The notes under the pieces: generated by a model
What the model was told of the DNA's origin: nothing
What the model saw: the letters and a program-made list of their open reading frames with translations, nothing else
The model's database searches: none
Source: Micrococcus sp. EYE_212
GTDB taxonomy: Bacteria > Actinomycetota > Actinomycetes > Actinomycetales > Micrococcaceae
NCBI RefSeq assembly: GCF_023147585.1
Contig: NZ_JAHXOZ010000002.1
Location: forward strand, 10,415-74,414
Reading direction: 5' to 3'
Length of the DNA: 64,000 bases
Program-made: the position numbers and the translations under genes
Shown here: one piece after another, positions 46,989-57,167 of the stretch
Layout of the letters: each line of letters begins with the position of its first letter
How positions within the stretch are numbered: the stretch's first letter is position 1

Positions 46989-47537
46989 TCAGTCCGTGCG
47001 GTGCGCGTCGATGCTGGCCGCGCCGTCGTCGTCGGTGCGCTCGGGGTGCTTCCCGAACGTGAAGTGGCGGCCGCTCAGGCGGGTGACGTCCACGCGGACG
47101 TAGTAGTCCTTCAGTGTGGGCACCCACGGCGTGATGCCGAGCGCCTCGGCCTCGGTCACCTCCGCCTTCGTCTCGAGGCGGCGCGCGGTGCCGCGGGCGA
47201 GCACGGACCACGCCTGGTCGGCGAGGATGCCGTCCGCCTGCACCACCACGTTGGGGTTGACGGCGAGCTCCGCCAGCTTCGAGCCGGGGGCCGTGCGGAA
47301 GTACACGCCGCCGTCGTGGACGCGCACGTTCACGGGCACGATGTCCGGCTCGCCGTTCACGGCCAGGCCGAGGCGCGCGTGGCGGGTGTGCCCGAGGAGC
47401 CTCCACGACTGCTCGTCGGTCAGGGTGAGCACGGGCTCGCCGTCGGCGTGCGGGAACATCAGCCCGTCGCCGGGGCGCGCCGCGGGGTCGAGGCGCTGCA
47501 TCGGGGGAGCGGTGGGGTCCTGGTGGCGATCGGTCAT
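46989..47537 (-). CDS. pyridoxamine 5'-phosphate oxidase-fold flavoprotein
   Basis: The 182-residue protein has the split-barrel fold of the pyridoxamine-phosphate-oxidase superfamily, which binds FMN or F420. The core begins LTDEQSWRLLGHTRHARLGL, followed by VNGEPDIVPVNVRVHDGGVY and FRTAPGSKLAEL, as in small NimA-like flavin reductases. The C-terminus (YYVRVDVTRLSGRHFTFGKH) closes the barrel. ATG at 47537 is chosen for the GAGGAGGCC site upstream. The substrate is unknown; detoxifying or cofactor-reducing roles are known in the superfamily. Confidence 0.85.
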   Translation of the reverse strand: MTDRHQDPTAPPMQRLDPAARPGDGLMFPHADGEPVLTLTDEQSWRLLGHTRHARLGLAVNGEPDIVPVNVRVHDGGVYFRTAPGSKLAELAVNPNVVVQADGILADQAWSVLARGTARRLETKAEVTEAEALGITPWVPTLKDYYVRVDVTRLSGRHFTFGKHPERTDDDGAASIDAHRTD

Positions 47538-47600
47538 CACGGCCTCCTCGGGGGGTGAGAGGACGGCGCCACGGGATGCGACGCCGGTCACGTCTCCACT

Positions 47601-48527
47601 CTAGGCCCGGCTGTCGGCGCGGACGGCCAGCAGCTCGCCCAGCACCGCCTCCGCGGTCGGCGCCGCCCGGTGCGGGGCGAGCGCCAGCGCGAACGCCGCT
47701 TCGTGCGCGCGCGGCGAGTCCGGGGTGAGGCCGGCACCGCCGGGGCCCGCCGGCGTCAGGTACGCGCCCCCGGCCCGGCGCAGGATGAGCTGCCCCGCCG
47801 CGACATCCCACGGCTTCGTGTCCACGAGCAGCGCGGCGTCCGCCCAGCCGGCGGCCACGTGGCAGAGCTCGAGCGCTCCGGACACCGTGCGGCGCACCGT
47901 GGCGTACGTCGCCACGAGCCGCCCGAAGCGGCGCAGCGCGCCCTCGCCCTCCGCGTCCAGCGCCTCGCCCGCCGGATAGGAGGTCACGACGTTCAGCGCA
48001 CGCTCACCGCCGGCGGGGGCCGGGCGCCCGACGTCGGCCAGCGGCGCGTCCCCGAGGTACGCCCCGGTCTCGTCGGCGGAGAACGCGAGCCCGTTGACCG
48101 GGTCCAGCACGACGCCGGCCACCACCTCGCCGTGCACGGCGGCCGCGATGGACACGGAGAACATGGCGAAGCCGTGCGCGAAGTTGGAGGTGCCGTCGAT
48201 CGGATCCACGATCCACTCGAGCGGGGGACCGCCCTCGGCGTCCGCGCCGCCCCCGTGGCGCCCGAGCTCCTCCCCGAGCACCCGTGAGCCCGGCACCGCG
48301 GCGGTCAGTGCGGCGACGATCCGCTCCTCGGTCCTCCGGTCGTGCACGGTGACCAGGTCGTGGTGGTTCGACTTGGTCTCGGCGGACGCCGGGGCGCCGC
48401 GGGTGGGGCCGCCACGGAACGCCGCGGCCAGCGCGGGCGCCACCGCCCGGGCCGCCGAGAGCGCGACGGCGCGCAGGGCACCGGGGGGTGGGACGACGTC
48501 GTGGGGGGAGGCGGCGGGGGCGACCAT
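47601..48527 (-). CDS. inositol monophosphatase family protein
   Basis: This 308-residue member of the Mg-dependent inositol monophosphatase family has all metal motifs: GEELGRHGG, WIVDPIDGTSNFAHGFAMFS and VDTKPWDVAAGQLIL. Family members dephosphorylate inositol phosphate, histidinol phosphate or PAP. No his or inositol gene is adjacent, so the substrate is open; phosphatidylinositol precursors for lipomannan are possible. ATG at 48527 follows the minus-strand box TACGCT (48540-48535) by seven bases, predicting a leaderless mRNA. Confidence 0.9.
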   Translation of the reverse strand: MVAPAASPHDVVPPPGALRAVALSAARAVAPALAAAFRGGPTRGAPASAETKSNHHDLVTVHDRRTEERIVAALTAAVPGSRVLGEELGRHGGGADAEGGPPLEWIVDPIDGTSNFAHGFAMFSVSIAAAVHGEVVAGVVLDPVNGLAFSADETGAYLGDAPLADVGRPAPAGGERALNVVTSYPAGEALDAEGEGALRRFGRLVATYATVRRTVSGALELCHVAAGWADAALLVDTKPWDVAAGQLILRRAGGAYLTPAGPGGAGLTPDSPRAHEAAFALALAPHRAAPTAEAVLGELLAVRADSRA

Positions 48528-48583
48528 GGCTCCCAGCGTAGGCGCGGGGGACAATGGGGGGACCCGACGCAGAGGAGACGCCC

Positions 48584-48982
48584 ATGAGCGAGGACCGCAC
48601 GCTGACCGGCCCCCAGGAGCCCACCCCGGAGCGCGTGGCCGCGGTGCGCACCCTGCGCGCGGTGCTGGCCGGGGGCGAGGGGACGCCGGAGGGCGTGCCC
48701 GCGGGGGATGCGCCGTCCCCGTCCGCCGACGACGACCGCGTGATGAGCGGGCTGATCGCCGCGCAGGAGCTCTCCGGCGTGGATCTCGACTACCTGCGGC
48801 ACGTGGACGCCGTGAGCGACCGCGGGATCGCCGCGGCCTCCCTGGCAGACCTCGGCACGCTGTTCACGTACGTGCTGCGAGGCGAGCGGTTCTCCGAGGG
48901 TCACATCCGGGCGGCGATCGCCACGGGCAAGGTCGCCCGCATGCTGGACCGCCTCGCGGAGTGGGTGCCCGAGACCCGCTGA
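48584..48982 (+). CDS. DUF6508-like protein
   Basis: The 132-residue protein resembles DUF6508 proteins, a small family of unknown function. The conserved end is LADLGTLFTYVLRGERFSEG, then HIRAAIATGKVARMLDRLAE. The first 50 residues are low-complexity and acidic. AGAGGAG lies six bases before ATG 48584, and CACAAT (48550-48555) may be its -10 box. It is flanked by divergent and co-directional genes of unrelated function. Confidence 0.75.
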   Translation: MSEDRTLTGPQEPTPERVAAVRTLRAVLAGGEGTPEGVPAGDAPSPSADDDRVMSGLIAAQELSGVDLDYLRHVDAVSDRGIAAASLADLGTLFTYVLRGERFSEGHIRAAIATGKVARMLDRLAEWVPETR

Positions 48983-49005
48983 GACCCGCGGTCGCCGCGG
49001 TGCAC

Positions 49006-49011
49006 TACCCT
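49006..49011 (+). promoter_or_regulatory. -10 box TACCCT of the OatA-like gene
   Basis: TACCCT lies 70 bases before the GTG at 49082, and GGAAGGA precedes the start codon. Confidence 0.4.
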
Positions 49012-49081
49012 CGGCGGTGGACGCCGCCGGGCCGCACGCACCGGGCGGCGCCTCGGCCCCTGCTCGTGGAAGGACGCCCCG

Positions 49082-51184
49082 GTGCCCCGCCCCGTCGCCT
49101 CGAACTCCGCCTACTTCCCCGGCCTGGACGGCCTGCGCGCGCTCGCGGTCCTGCTCGTGGTGGCCTACCATCTGGGCGTGCCGCACGCCTCCGGCGGCCT
49201 GCTCGGCGTGGGCGTGTTCTTCACCCTCTCCGGCTTCCTCATCACCGCGCTGCTGCTGCGCCGGCACGAGCGGCACGGCGACCTCGACCTCAAGGACTTC
49301 TGGATCCGCCGCTTCCGGCGCCTGCTGCCGGCCGTCGTCCTGGTGCTGATCGCCGTGCTGGCCGCCACCGCGCTCGTGGATCCGGGGGAGTGGGACGAAC
49401 GCGTCGGCGAGTCCCTCGCCGCCCTGTTCTACGTGGCCAACTGGCACACGATCCTCACGGGCGGCAGCTACTTCGAGCAGATGGACGGCCCCGGGCCGCT
49501 GGACCACCTGTGGTCCCTCGCCGTGGAGGAGCAGTTCTACCTCGTCTGGCCCCTCCTTCTGCTCGGGCTGCTGGCCCTCACCCGCGGCCTGGGCGGACGG
49601 CGGCGCACCGTGGTGCTGTTCGTCGTCGTCGTCCTGCTGGGCGCGGCGTCCATGGTGCTGCTGGCTCTCCTCGCGGATCCGCTGGGGGACACGACGCGGG
49701 CCTACGAGGGCACCGACACGCGGGCCGGCGGCCTGCTGTGGGGCGCGGCCCTCGCGCTCCTGTGGCGGCCCGCGAGCGTGGGGCGGGTGCGCGGCGCGGC
49801 CGTCTGGGCCCTCGACCTCGTGGGCGTCCTGGGCCTCGCCGGGATCCTGGCCCTGGTGGCCACCACGGACCAGGACTCGCCCTCCCTCTACACGTGGGGC
49901 ATCGCCGCGCTGACCGTGGCCACGTGCGCCGCCGTCCTTCCCCTCGTGCACCCCGCGTCCCGGCTCGGCCGCGTCCTCGGCGTCGCGCCGCTGCGCTGGA
50001 TCGGCGCGCGCAGCTACGGGATCTACCTGTGGCACATGCCCGTGGTCGCCTTCCTGCCGGACCGCGCGCTCTACGGCCAGCCCGTGCTGCGCGGGGCCCT
50101 CATCCTGGGGCTCACCCTGCTCATCGCGGCCCTGTCCTGGCGGTTCGTGGAGGACCCCATCCGCCACCACGGCCTCCGCGCCGTCCTGACGGGCCGCGCG
50201 CCCGCGCGGCGGTCCGGGGCGGAGGGGACGACGACGTCGGGCGCCTCCGCGCGCTCGCGGGGGTCCCGCGGGGTGCGGTCCGGCCTGGCCGCGGCGGCCG
50301 TGGCCGCGCTCGCCGCGGCGGGCCTGGCCGGACTGACGGCCCTGCCGCAGACCTCCACCAGGGAGATCGCGGCGCAGGCCGGGCACGCGGACCCGGCAGT
50401 GCAGGACGCCGACCCGGCTCAGGGCGCCTCCACGCCGCCCGGGGAGGGCCCCGGCTCACCCGTGGCGGCCCCGGCCTCCGCGGCGAGCCCGTCGGCCGCC
50501 GCCTCGTCGGCCCCCGCGCCCGCCACGACCTCCTGCACCGAGGTGGTGCACATCGGCGACTCCAGCTCCCTGGCCTCCGGCAACACCGACGCGACCGTGA
50601 TCAAGGACCCCGCCCTGCGCATCACGGCCCAGTACGAGGACGTGGGCGTGGAGGAGGTCGTGGAGGACATCCGGCCCGGGCGCGGGATCGTCGAGCGCTT
50701 CGAGAAGGACCCTGGCCAGACCAACGCCGTGCAGGCCATCACGGCCCATCTGCCCGACCTCGACCCGGACGGCTGCTTCGTGGTCAACGTCGGCATGAAC
50801 GACGCTGCCCTGTTCACCAAGGTGGACATGTGGGACCAGCGGGAGCCGCGGATCGACATGGTGATGAAGGCCGCCCAGGGCCGACGCGTCCTGTGGGTGG
50901 ACGTGATGCTGATGCCGTGGGCCGCCCTCCCGAACTACACCATGGAGGGTGCGGCCCGTTTCAACGAGGGGCTCGTCGCCGCCACTGAGCGCCACCCCAA
51001 CCTGTGGGTCTACGACTGGGCGCACGACGCGGCGGACCGCCCCGAGTGGTTCGGTGAGAAGGACTCCCTCCACAACACCGTGGCGGGGGCGGTCGCAAAG
51101 GCCGCGAACATGGCCGAGGCCCTCACGCTGGCCTTCCCCGCGGGCCGGGAGCCCTCCACGGAGCGGGTCATCGTCGTCGGGTGA
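49082..51184 (+). CDS. OatA-like acyltransferase with SGNH domain
   Basis: The 700-residue protein joins an acyltransferase-3 membrane domain (about 1-370; FPGLDGLRALAVLLVVAYHL and DHLWSLAVEEQFYLVWPLLL) to an outward SGNH esterase/transferase domain (about 485-690). This is the layout of OatA, which O-acetylates peptidoglycan. The SGNH serine is in VVHIGDSSSLASGN, the Gly/Asn blocks are FVVNVGMNDAAL, and the Asp-His pair is in KDSLHNTV. Between the domains is an Ala/Pro-rich linker. GTG at 49082 has GGAAGGA upstream. O-acetylation would protect the wall against lysozyme; other acceptors cannot be excluded. Confidence 0.9.
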   Translation: MPRPVASNSAYFPGLDGLRALAVLLVVAYHLGVPHASGGLLGVGVFFTLSGFLITALLLRRHERHGDLDLKDFWIRRFRRLLPAVVLVLIAVLAATALVDPGEWDERVGESLAALFYVANWHTILTGGSYFEQMDGPGPLDHLWSLAVEEQFYLVWPLLLLGLLALTRGLGGRRRTVVLFVVVVLLGAASMVLLALLADPLGDTTRAYEGTDTRAGGLLWGAALALLWRPASVGRVRGAAVWALDLVGVLGLAGILALVATTDQDSPSLYTWGIAALTVATCAAVLPLVHPASRLGRVLGVAPLRWIGARSYGIYLWHMPVVAFLPDRALYGQPVLRGALILGLTLLIAALSWRFVEDPIRHHGLRAVLTGRAPARRSGAEGTTTSGASARSRGSRGVRSGLAAAAVAALAAAGLAGLTALPQTSTREIAAQAGHADPAVQDADPAQGASTPPGEGPGSPVAAPASAASPSAAASSAPAPATTSCTEVVHIGDSSSLASGNTDATVIKDPALRITAQYEDVGVEEVVEDIRPGRGIVERFEKDPGQTNAVQAITAHLPDLDPDGCFVVNVGMNDAALFTKVDMWDQREPRIDMVMKAAQGRRVLWVDVMLMPWAALPNYTMEGAARFNEGLVAATERHPNLWVYDWAHDAADRPEWFGEKDSLHNTVAGAVAKAANMAEALTLAFPAGREPSTERVIVVG

Positions 51185-51225
51185 GAGCCGCACCCCCCGG
51201 CGCACCCCCGACCGGGCCCATGCGA

Positions 51226-51231
51226 CATACT
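51226..51231 (+). promoter_or_regulatory. -10 box CATACT, predicted leaderless start
   Basis: CATACT ends seven bases before the ATG at 51239 of the App1-like gene. Confidence 0.45.
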
Positions 51232-51238
51232 GGGGCCC

Positions 51239-52462
51239 ATGCCCGCCGACGCCGCCCGCACCGATCCCGCCCGCCCGCCGCGCCAGGCGGGGGTTCCGAC
51301 CCCCGCCGAGAACATGGCCACCCACCTCCAGGAGAGCTGGAACCGGTGGCACCGTGCCCGCGCCCTGCGCGCCGGCCACGTGCCCACGGTCATGGCGTTC
51401 ACGGGCTACGGCTCCACCTCGTGGGTGCGGGTCCTCTCCCGCGTGGTGATCGCCAACGACGCCGACTTCCTCAACGGCCGGCGTCTGTCCAAGGTCGTGG
51501 CCGACGGCGTGCGAGGCTGGCGCAACTTCGTGGCCCCGCCCATGGCGTACGCCGAGGTCACGGTCACCGTGGGGGAGCGGACCACCACGGTGCGCGCCGA
51601 CCGCATGGGTGTGGTGGACGCCGTCATCGACGTCCAGCTGGAGCCCGGCTGGCAGACCGCCACGCTGGACGTCGGCGACGAGGAGTCCGTGACCATGGAC
51701 CTCTACATCGCGGACCCGGCGGCGCGCGTCGGCCTCGTCTCGGACATCGACGACACCGTGGTGGTCACGTCCCTCCCTCGCCCGATGCTGGCCGCGTGGA
51801 ACTCGTTCGTGATCGACGAGCACGCCCGCACGCCCACTCCGGGCATGGCGGTGCTGCTGCGGCGCATCGCCGAGCTGGAGCCGCACGCGCCCGTGATCTA
51901 CCTGTCCACGGGCGCATGGAACGTGGCGCAGACCCTCTCCCGCTTCCTGGGCCGCAACCTGTACCCGCTGGGCGCGCTGCTGCTCACCACGTGGGGTCCC
52001 ACGAAGGACCGCTGGTTCCGCTCCGGCCAGGAGCACAAGGTCACCCAGCTCCAGCGCCTGGCCGAGGAGTTCCCGGACATGCAGTGGATCCTCGTGGGCG
52101 ACGACGGCCAGCACGACCCCGAGATCTACGCCGACTTCGCGCATCGCCACCCGGACAAGGTCAAGGCGATCGTGATCCGTCAGCTGACCCCCTCGGAGGC
52201 CCTGCTCGCGGGCGGCCGCGCGGAGGGCACCCGTCAGTCCACCCCCGGCATCCCGTGGTGCTACGGGCCGGACGGGGCCGCCCTGTCCGAGCAGCTCGAG
52301 AAGCTGGGCATCCTGCCCGTGGAGTTCGTGGACGTGCACCCGGAGGGCTGGCGGGAGGACATCCTGGGCGACGACGCGACGGCGCTGGGAGTGCGGGAGA
52401 CGTCGGACGAGGCGGCGGAGGACGACGCGCTGGCGCGGCGTTCCGTGGCGGAGGGCTCGTGA
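51239..52462 (+). CDS. App1/DUF2183 family phosphatidate phosphatase-like protein
   Basis: The 407-residue protein matches the App1 (DUF2183) family; yeast App1 is a Mg-dependent phosphatidate phosphatase. The HAD-like motif DxDxT is LVSDIDDTVVVTSLPRP near residue 165. VIYLSTGAWNVAQTLSRFL and WILVGDDGQHDPEIYADFAH supply the later HAD motifs. An N-terminal beta domain (EVTVTVGERTTTVRAD) precedes it. No signal peptide or membrane helix is visible, so it is probably cytoplasmic at the membrane face. The stop overlaps the thioesterase GTG by four bases (GTGA), so the two are coupled and may share a lipid or acyl-CoA role. Confidence 0.88.
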   Translation: MPADAARTDPARPPRQAGVPTPAENMATHLQESWNRWHRARALRAGHVPTVMAFTGYGSTSWVRVLSRVVIANDADFLNGRRLSKVVADGVRGWRNFVAPPMAYAEVTVTVGERTTTVRADRMGVVDAVIDVQLEPGWQTATLDVGDEESVTMDLYIADPAARVGLVSDIDDTVVVTSLPRPMLAAWNSFVIDEHARTPTPGMAVLLRRIAELEPHAPVIYLSTGAWNVAQTLSRFLGRNLYPLGALLLTTWGPTKDRWFRSGQEHKVTQLQRLAEEFPDMQWILVGDDGQHDPEIYADFAHRHPDKVKAIVIRQLTPSEALLAGGRAEGTRQSTPGIPWCYGPDGAALSEQLEKLGILPVEFVDVHPEGWREDILGDDATALGVRETSDEAAEDDALARRSVAEGS

Positions 52463-52914
52463 CCGGCGCCGCGGAGCTGCGCTCCGTGGAGGTGCGCATC
52501 CCGCTGCGCTGGGCGGACATGGACGCCTACGGCCACATCAACAACATCGCCGTGGTGCAGCTGCTCGAGGAGGCGCGCGTGTTCGCGTTCGGCGTCCCCT
52601 CGGGGACGGGCGCGGGCGGCGGGGCGCCGGCGCCGATCGACCTGCTCGAGGGCGTCGGCGAGGGCGTGCGCACGTTCATCTCCGAGCACACCGTGAAGTA
52701 CCGCGCGCAGATGCCGTACCGGCCCGTGCCGCTGCGCGTTGTCGTGAGCGTGGACGCGGTGAAGGCGGCATCCGTGCACGTGGGCTACCGGCTGCACGAC
52801 GGCGTGGACGACGCCCTGTGCGCCACCGCCACGTCCGTCATGGTGTTCGTCGACGGCGCCACCGGCCGCCCGGTGCGGGTGACCCCGGAGCAGCGGGCGG
52901 CGCTGGCCGGCTGA
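52459..52914 (+). CDS. hotdog-fold acyl-CoA thioesterase
   Basis: The 151-residue protein is a 4-hydroxybenzoyl-CoA-thioesterase-type hotdog enzyme. The catalytic-loop signature is IPLRWADMDAYGHINNIAVV (Asp in DMDAYGH), followed by LLEEARVFAFG and FISEHTVKYRAQMPYRPVPL. It hydrolyses acyl-CoAs in the cytosol; substrate length is unknown. GTG at 52459 overlaps the preceding stop. A palindromic repeat lies just after its stop. Confidence 0.9.
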   Translation: MTGAAELRSVEVRIPLRWADMDAYGHINNIAVVQLLEEARVFAFGVPSGTGAGGGAPAPIDLLEGVGEGVRTFISEHTVKYRAQMPYRPVPLRVVVSVDAVKAASVHVGYRLHDGVDDALCATATSVMVFVDGATGRPVRVTPEQRAALAG

Positions 52915-52938
52915 GGTGGGCCGCTGACCGGTCGGCAG

Positions 52939-52992
52939 CCGCCCAGCGACATCACCGCCGTGCAGCACGGCTGCGATGTCGCAGAGCGGAGG
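52939..52992. repeat. palindromic repeat, copy 1
   Basis: CCGCCCAGCGACATCACCGC is followed by the inner hairpin GCCGTGC-A-GCACGGC and then GATGTCGCAGAGCGGAGG. The outer arms pair at 13 of 15 positions. The outer 20 bases match copy 2 (54213-54269) at 19 positions. It sits between convergent stops at 52914 and 53045. Confidence 0.85.
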
Positions 52993-53044
52993 TCGACCGC
53001 TCGGGCTCGCAGAGTCGAGACAGGGCCCGCGGGATGGCCGCGGA

Positions 53045-54103
53045 TCAGACCGAGCGGGGGACGCCCGCGGCGGTGAGGATCCGCGCCAGCCGGTCCGGCC
53101 GCAGGAGATCGCCCCACGTCCAGTGCGCGCCCGCCCGGGTGACCAGCTGCAGGGCCACCTCCCGTTCCTTCTCCCGGCGGATGCTGGCGCGGCGGGCCGT
53201 GTCGTCACCGTCGAAGAACGACAGGTCGTACTTGCCCAGCCCGTCGAACTCCCCGTACACCCGCACCTGCTCCCACCAGAAGTCCGTGCGGGCCACCTCG
53301 CGTCCGTTCGCATCCCGGTGGCGATGTTGCAGCGCCGTGGGCGGGACGAAGCCGAGCTCGTGGAGGATGGCCCGGCTGTAGGACTCCCCGGCGGATTCCG
53401 CCCGCGCGTCCGCGAAGTGCCAGGCCCGCTCGAATCGGCGGAGGGCGGCCGCGGATTCGAGTCGGCTCTCCGCCTGCCGCGCCCAGCGTGCGGCCTCCTC
53501 GGGCCGGGCTCGGACGAGCGCGTCCAGCGGGGCCACGGCGTCGCGGAACGGGGTGGCCGCCCCCAGCACCAGCAGCACCGTGGGCAGCGGATCCGCCAGG
53601 ACGGTTCCCAGGCTCTGCCCGTCCGACAGGACGGCCCCGACCGGCTGAGGCGCGGCGGGGGCCGCCTCTGGCAGCCCCCATCGGGGTCGGCGGCGCGGCG
53701 GGACGGGAAGCCGGCGATCGTGGGCCACCACGGAGGGGGCGAAGGGACGGCGGATCAGCGGCCCGGCGCCGTGATGCCCGGGCGAGGGGGCGCGCAGCTC
53801 GAGCGCGGGCGGCTCGACGGCCGGCCCCAGACCGTGCAACCGGGCCGCGGTCAGGCCCGTGAACACCGTCGCGGGGCGGGCGATCGAGAGGGCGACGGCG
53901 GACACGACCGCCCTGTCCCACGGACGCAGCGCGGCCCAGTCGCCGGCGCTGATGTACACGCGCGGGCAGAGCCGCACGAGGACCCCGCGGGTCCAGGCGC
54001 GTTCGAGACGGCGCCGCGCCGCCCCGTCGTGGGGGTCCGCCGCGCTGAGCAGGGGCCCGCGTCCCGGGAGCAGCGCACGCGCGTGGTCGGAGAGCTGGGT
54101 CAT
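53045..54103 (-). CDS. AbiEi-like/endonuclease-fold protein
   Basis: The 352-residue protein resembles actinobacterial proteins annotated as AbiEi-type antitoxin-domain or DUF559-like. Residues 1-90 have a winged-helix-like layout (RRLERAWTRGVLVRLCPRVY; SAVALSIARPATVFTGLTAA). The last 120 residues look like a Vsr/DUF559-type PD-(D/E)xK nuclease: AESAGESYSRAILHELGF, then TDFWWEQVRVYGEFDGLGKY with Asp, Glu and Lys in order. No AbiEii toxin gene is adjacent, so it stands alone. It is flanked by two copies of a palindromic repeat. ATG at 54103 follows GACACT by seven bases. A defence or repair role is inference. Confidence 0.75.
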   Translation of the reverse strand: MTQLSDHARALLPGRGPLLSAADPHDGAARRRLERAWTRGVLVRLCPRVYISAGDWAALRPWDRAVVSAVALSIARPATVFTGLTAARLHGLGPAVEPPALELRAPSPGHHGAGPLIRRPFAPSVVAHDRRLPVPPRRRPRWGLPEAAPAAPQPVGAVLSDGQSLGTVLADPLPTVLLVLGAATPFRDAVAPLDALVRARPEEAARWARQAESRLESAAALRRFERAWHFADARAESAGESYSRAILHELGFVPPTALQHRHRDANGREVARTDFWWEQVRVYGEFDGLGKYDLSFFDGDDTARRASIRREKEREVALQLVTRAGAHWTWGDLLRPDRLARILTAAGVPRSV

Positions 54104-54212
54104 GCGGCCCAGTGTCGTGGGCCCGTCCGGGGCGCGAGGGGTCGACCGCGCCGGACGGTGGAGGGCACCCGCCATCGGGGGTCCTGTGCAGGAGTCGGGT
54201 GCCCTCGAACGA

Positions 54213-54269
54213 CCGCCGCCCTGCGACATCACCGCGCGTCAGAACGGCGGTGATGTCGCAGGGCGGCGG
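54213..54269. repeat. palindromic repeat, copy 2
   Basis: A perfect 23-bp stem (CCGCCGCCCTGCGACATCACCGC and its complement) has an 11-base loop. It is related to copy 1 in both arms. It also stands 29 bases past the gdhA stop and can act as that gene's terminator. Confidence 0.92.
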
Positions 54270-54297
54270 AGGATCACGGAAGGGGCATGGCCGGGCC

Positions 54298-55731
<1,434 letters not shown>

Positions 55732-55772
55732 TCATCCTGGCATGTGACCTGGTTCATGACGGAATTGAGACG

Positions 55773-55791
55773 CGGACCGTCGGATGGTCCG
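55773..55791. promoter_or_regulatory. inverted repeat upstream of gdhA
   Basis: CGGACC-GTCGGAT-GGTCCG lies 135 bases upstream of the gdhA start. It could be an operator or the end of the glycosyltransferase transcript. No match to a known nitrogen-regulator box was recognised. Confidence 0.3.
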
Positions 55792-55820
55792 TATGTTGAG
55801 ACGGCCGGGCCCCGCTCGCC

Positions 55821-57038
55821 TCATCCGAAGACGCGGTGGGCCAGCAGGGCCGGCGAGGTGAGCAGACGCCGCGCCAGCTCGCCGCGGCGGCGGTGCTGCA
55901 CGTGGATGGCCTTCTCGTAGTAGCCTACGAGCTGCTCGCACAGCACGGGCCACGTGCGGCCCTGCACGGACTCCCACGCGGCGTGCGCGAAGGCGGCGCG
56001 CTTGACGTCGTCGTACACGAGGTCGGCGACGCGGTCCCGCATCTCGTCGAGGTCGCCGGGCTGGTAGATCCAGCCGGTGCGGGAGGAGTCCACGATGTCC
56101 AGCGGGCCGCCGCGGCCCACGGCCACGACGGGCACGCCCGAGGCCATGGCCTCCTGGAGGGTCTGACCGAAGGTGTCCGACTCGCCGGGGTGCACGAACA
56201 GGTCCAGGCTGGCCACGTGCCGGGCGAGGTCCTCGCCTCCCTGGAAGCCGGCGAAGTGGGCGCCGGGCAGCTGGCGCTCGAGCGTCTCGCGCAGGGGGCC
56301 CGAACCGATGACGACGAGGCGCGTGCCGGGCAGGTCCGCGAGCGCGCGGAGGTCCTCCACCTGCTTCTCGTGCGCCAGACGCCCCACGAAGCCGATGAGG
56401 CGCTCGCCGTGGGGGGCCAGCTCGGCGCGCAGCGCCTCGTCCCGCTTGGCGGGGTGGAAGCGGCGGGAGTCCACGCCGCGGCCCCACAGGTGCACGCGGC
56501 GCACGCCCACGCGGTGCAGCTGGCGCACGGTGAACGACGACGGCGCGAGCGTGAGGGTGGCCGTGTTGTGCAGGCGGGCCACGTGGTTCCAGAGCACGTC
56601 CTCGAGCCACGGGAGCCCGTACTTGGTGGCGTAGCGCGGCACTTCGGTCTGGTAGACGGCCACGGAGGGGATGCCGAGCTCCTCGGCGGCCTGCACGCCG
56701 CGCCAGCCGAGCACGAACGGGGAGGCGATGTGCACCACGTCCGGGCCGAAGTCCGCCAGGATGCCGCGCAGGCGGGCCACGGTGCCGGCGGCCACGCGCA
56801 CGGACGCGTAGCCGGACATGGGCATGGAGGGGAGGGCGTGCACGGGGAAGCCCTCGACCTCGCGGGGGGCGTGGCCGGCGCCCGCGCGCTGGGTCCAGCC
56901 CGCGGTCCACGAGGCGGCGGGGGCGATCACGATGGCCTCGTCGCCGCGCCCCCGCAGGTGACGCAGCACCTGGAGGATGGAGTTGGTGACCCCGTTCATG
57001 TGGGGCAGGAAGGACTCAGCGATCACGGCTACACGCAC
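55821..57038 (-). CDS. GT4-family glycosyltransferase, mannosyltransferase-like
   Basis: The 405-residue GT-B enzyme resembles GDP-mannose-dependent alpha-mannosyltransferases (MgtA/PimB' group) that build mannosyl glycolipids and lipomannan anchors on the cytoplasmic membrane face. It starts VRVAVIAESFLPHMNGVTNS; the donor-binding half has GFVGRLAHEKQVEDLRALAD and HPGESDTFGQTLQEAMASGV with the E-x7-E pair. The start codon is GTG at 57038: the minus-strand TACGCT box (57050-57045) ends six bases upstream, so no leader is expected. An ATG start is absent nearby. The frame stays open far upstream but overlaps the divergent gene. Confidence 0.9.
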   Translation of the reverse strand: MRVAVIAESFLPHMNGVTNSILQVLRHLRGRGDEAIVIAPAASWTAGWTQRAGAGHAPREVEGFPVHALPSMPMSGYASVRVAAGTVARLRGILADFGPDVVHIASPFVLGWRGVQAAEELGIPSVAVYQTEVPRYATKYGLPWLEDVLWNHVARLHNTATLTLAPSSFTVRQLHRVGVRRVHLWGRGVDSRRFHPAKRDEALRAELAPHGERLIGFVGRLAHEKQVEDLRALADLPGTRLVVIGSGPLRETLERQLPGAHFAGFQGGEDLARHVASLDLFVHPGESDTFGQTLQEAMASGVPVVAVGRGGPLDIVDSSRTGWIYQPGDLDEMRDRVADLVYDDVKRAAFAHAAWESVQGRTWPVLCEQLVGYYEKAIHVQHRRRGELARRLLTSPALLAHRVFG

Positions 57039-57044
57039 AGGGCC

Positions 57045-57050
57045 AGCGTA
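57045..57050 (-). promoter_or_regulatory. -10 box TACGCT, predicted leaderless GTG start
   Basis: Read on the minus strand, TACGCT ends six bases before the GTG at 57038. Confidence 0.5.
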
Positions 57051-57167
57051 GGGGCCGCGGGCCACCGCACGGGCATGTCCCGGCGACCCGCCGGTGGCCC
57101 GAGGGTGAACGTTCGGTGACCCCGCCGTGCCCGCGCCCGGCCGGCCGCGGGTGGCACCATAGAGGGG

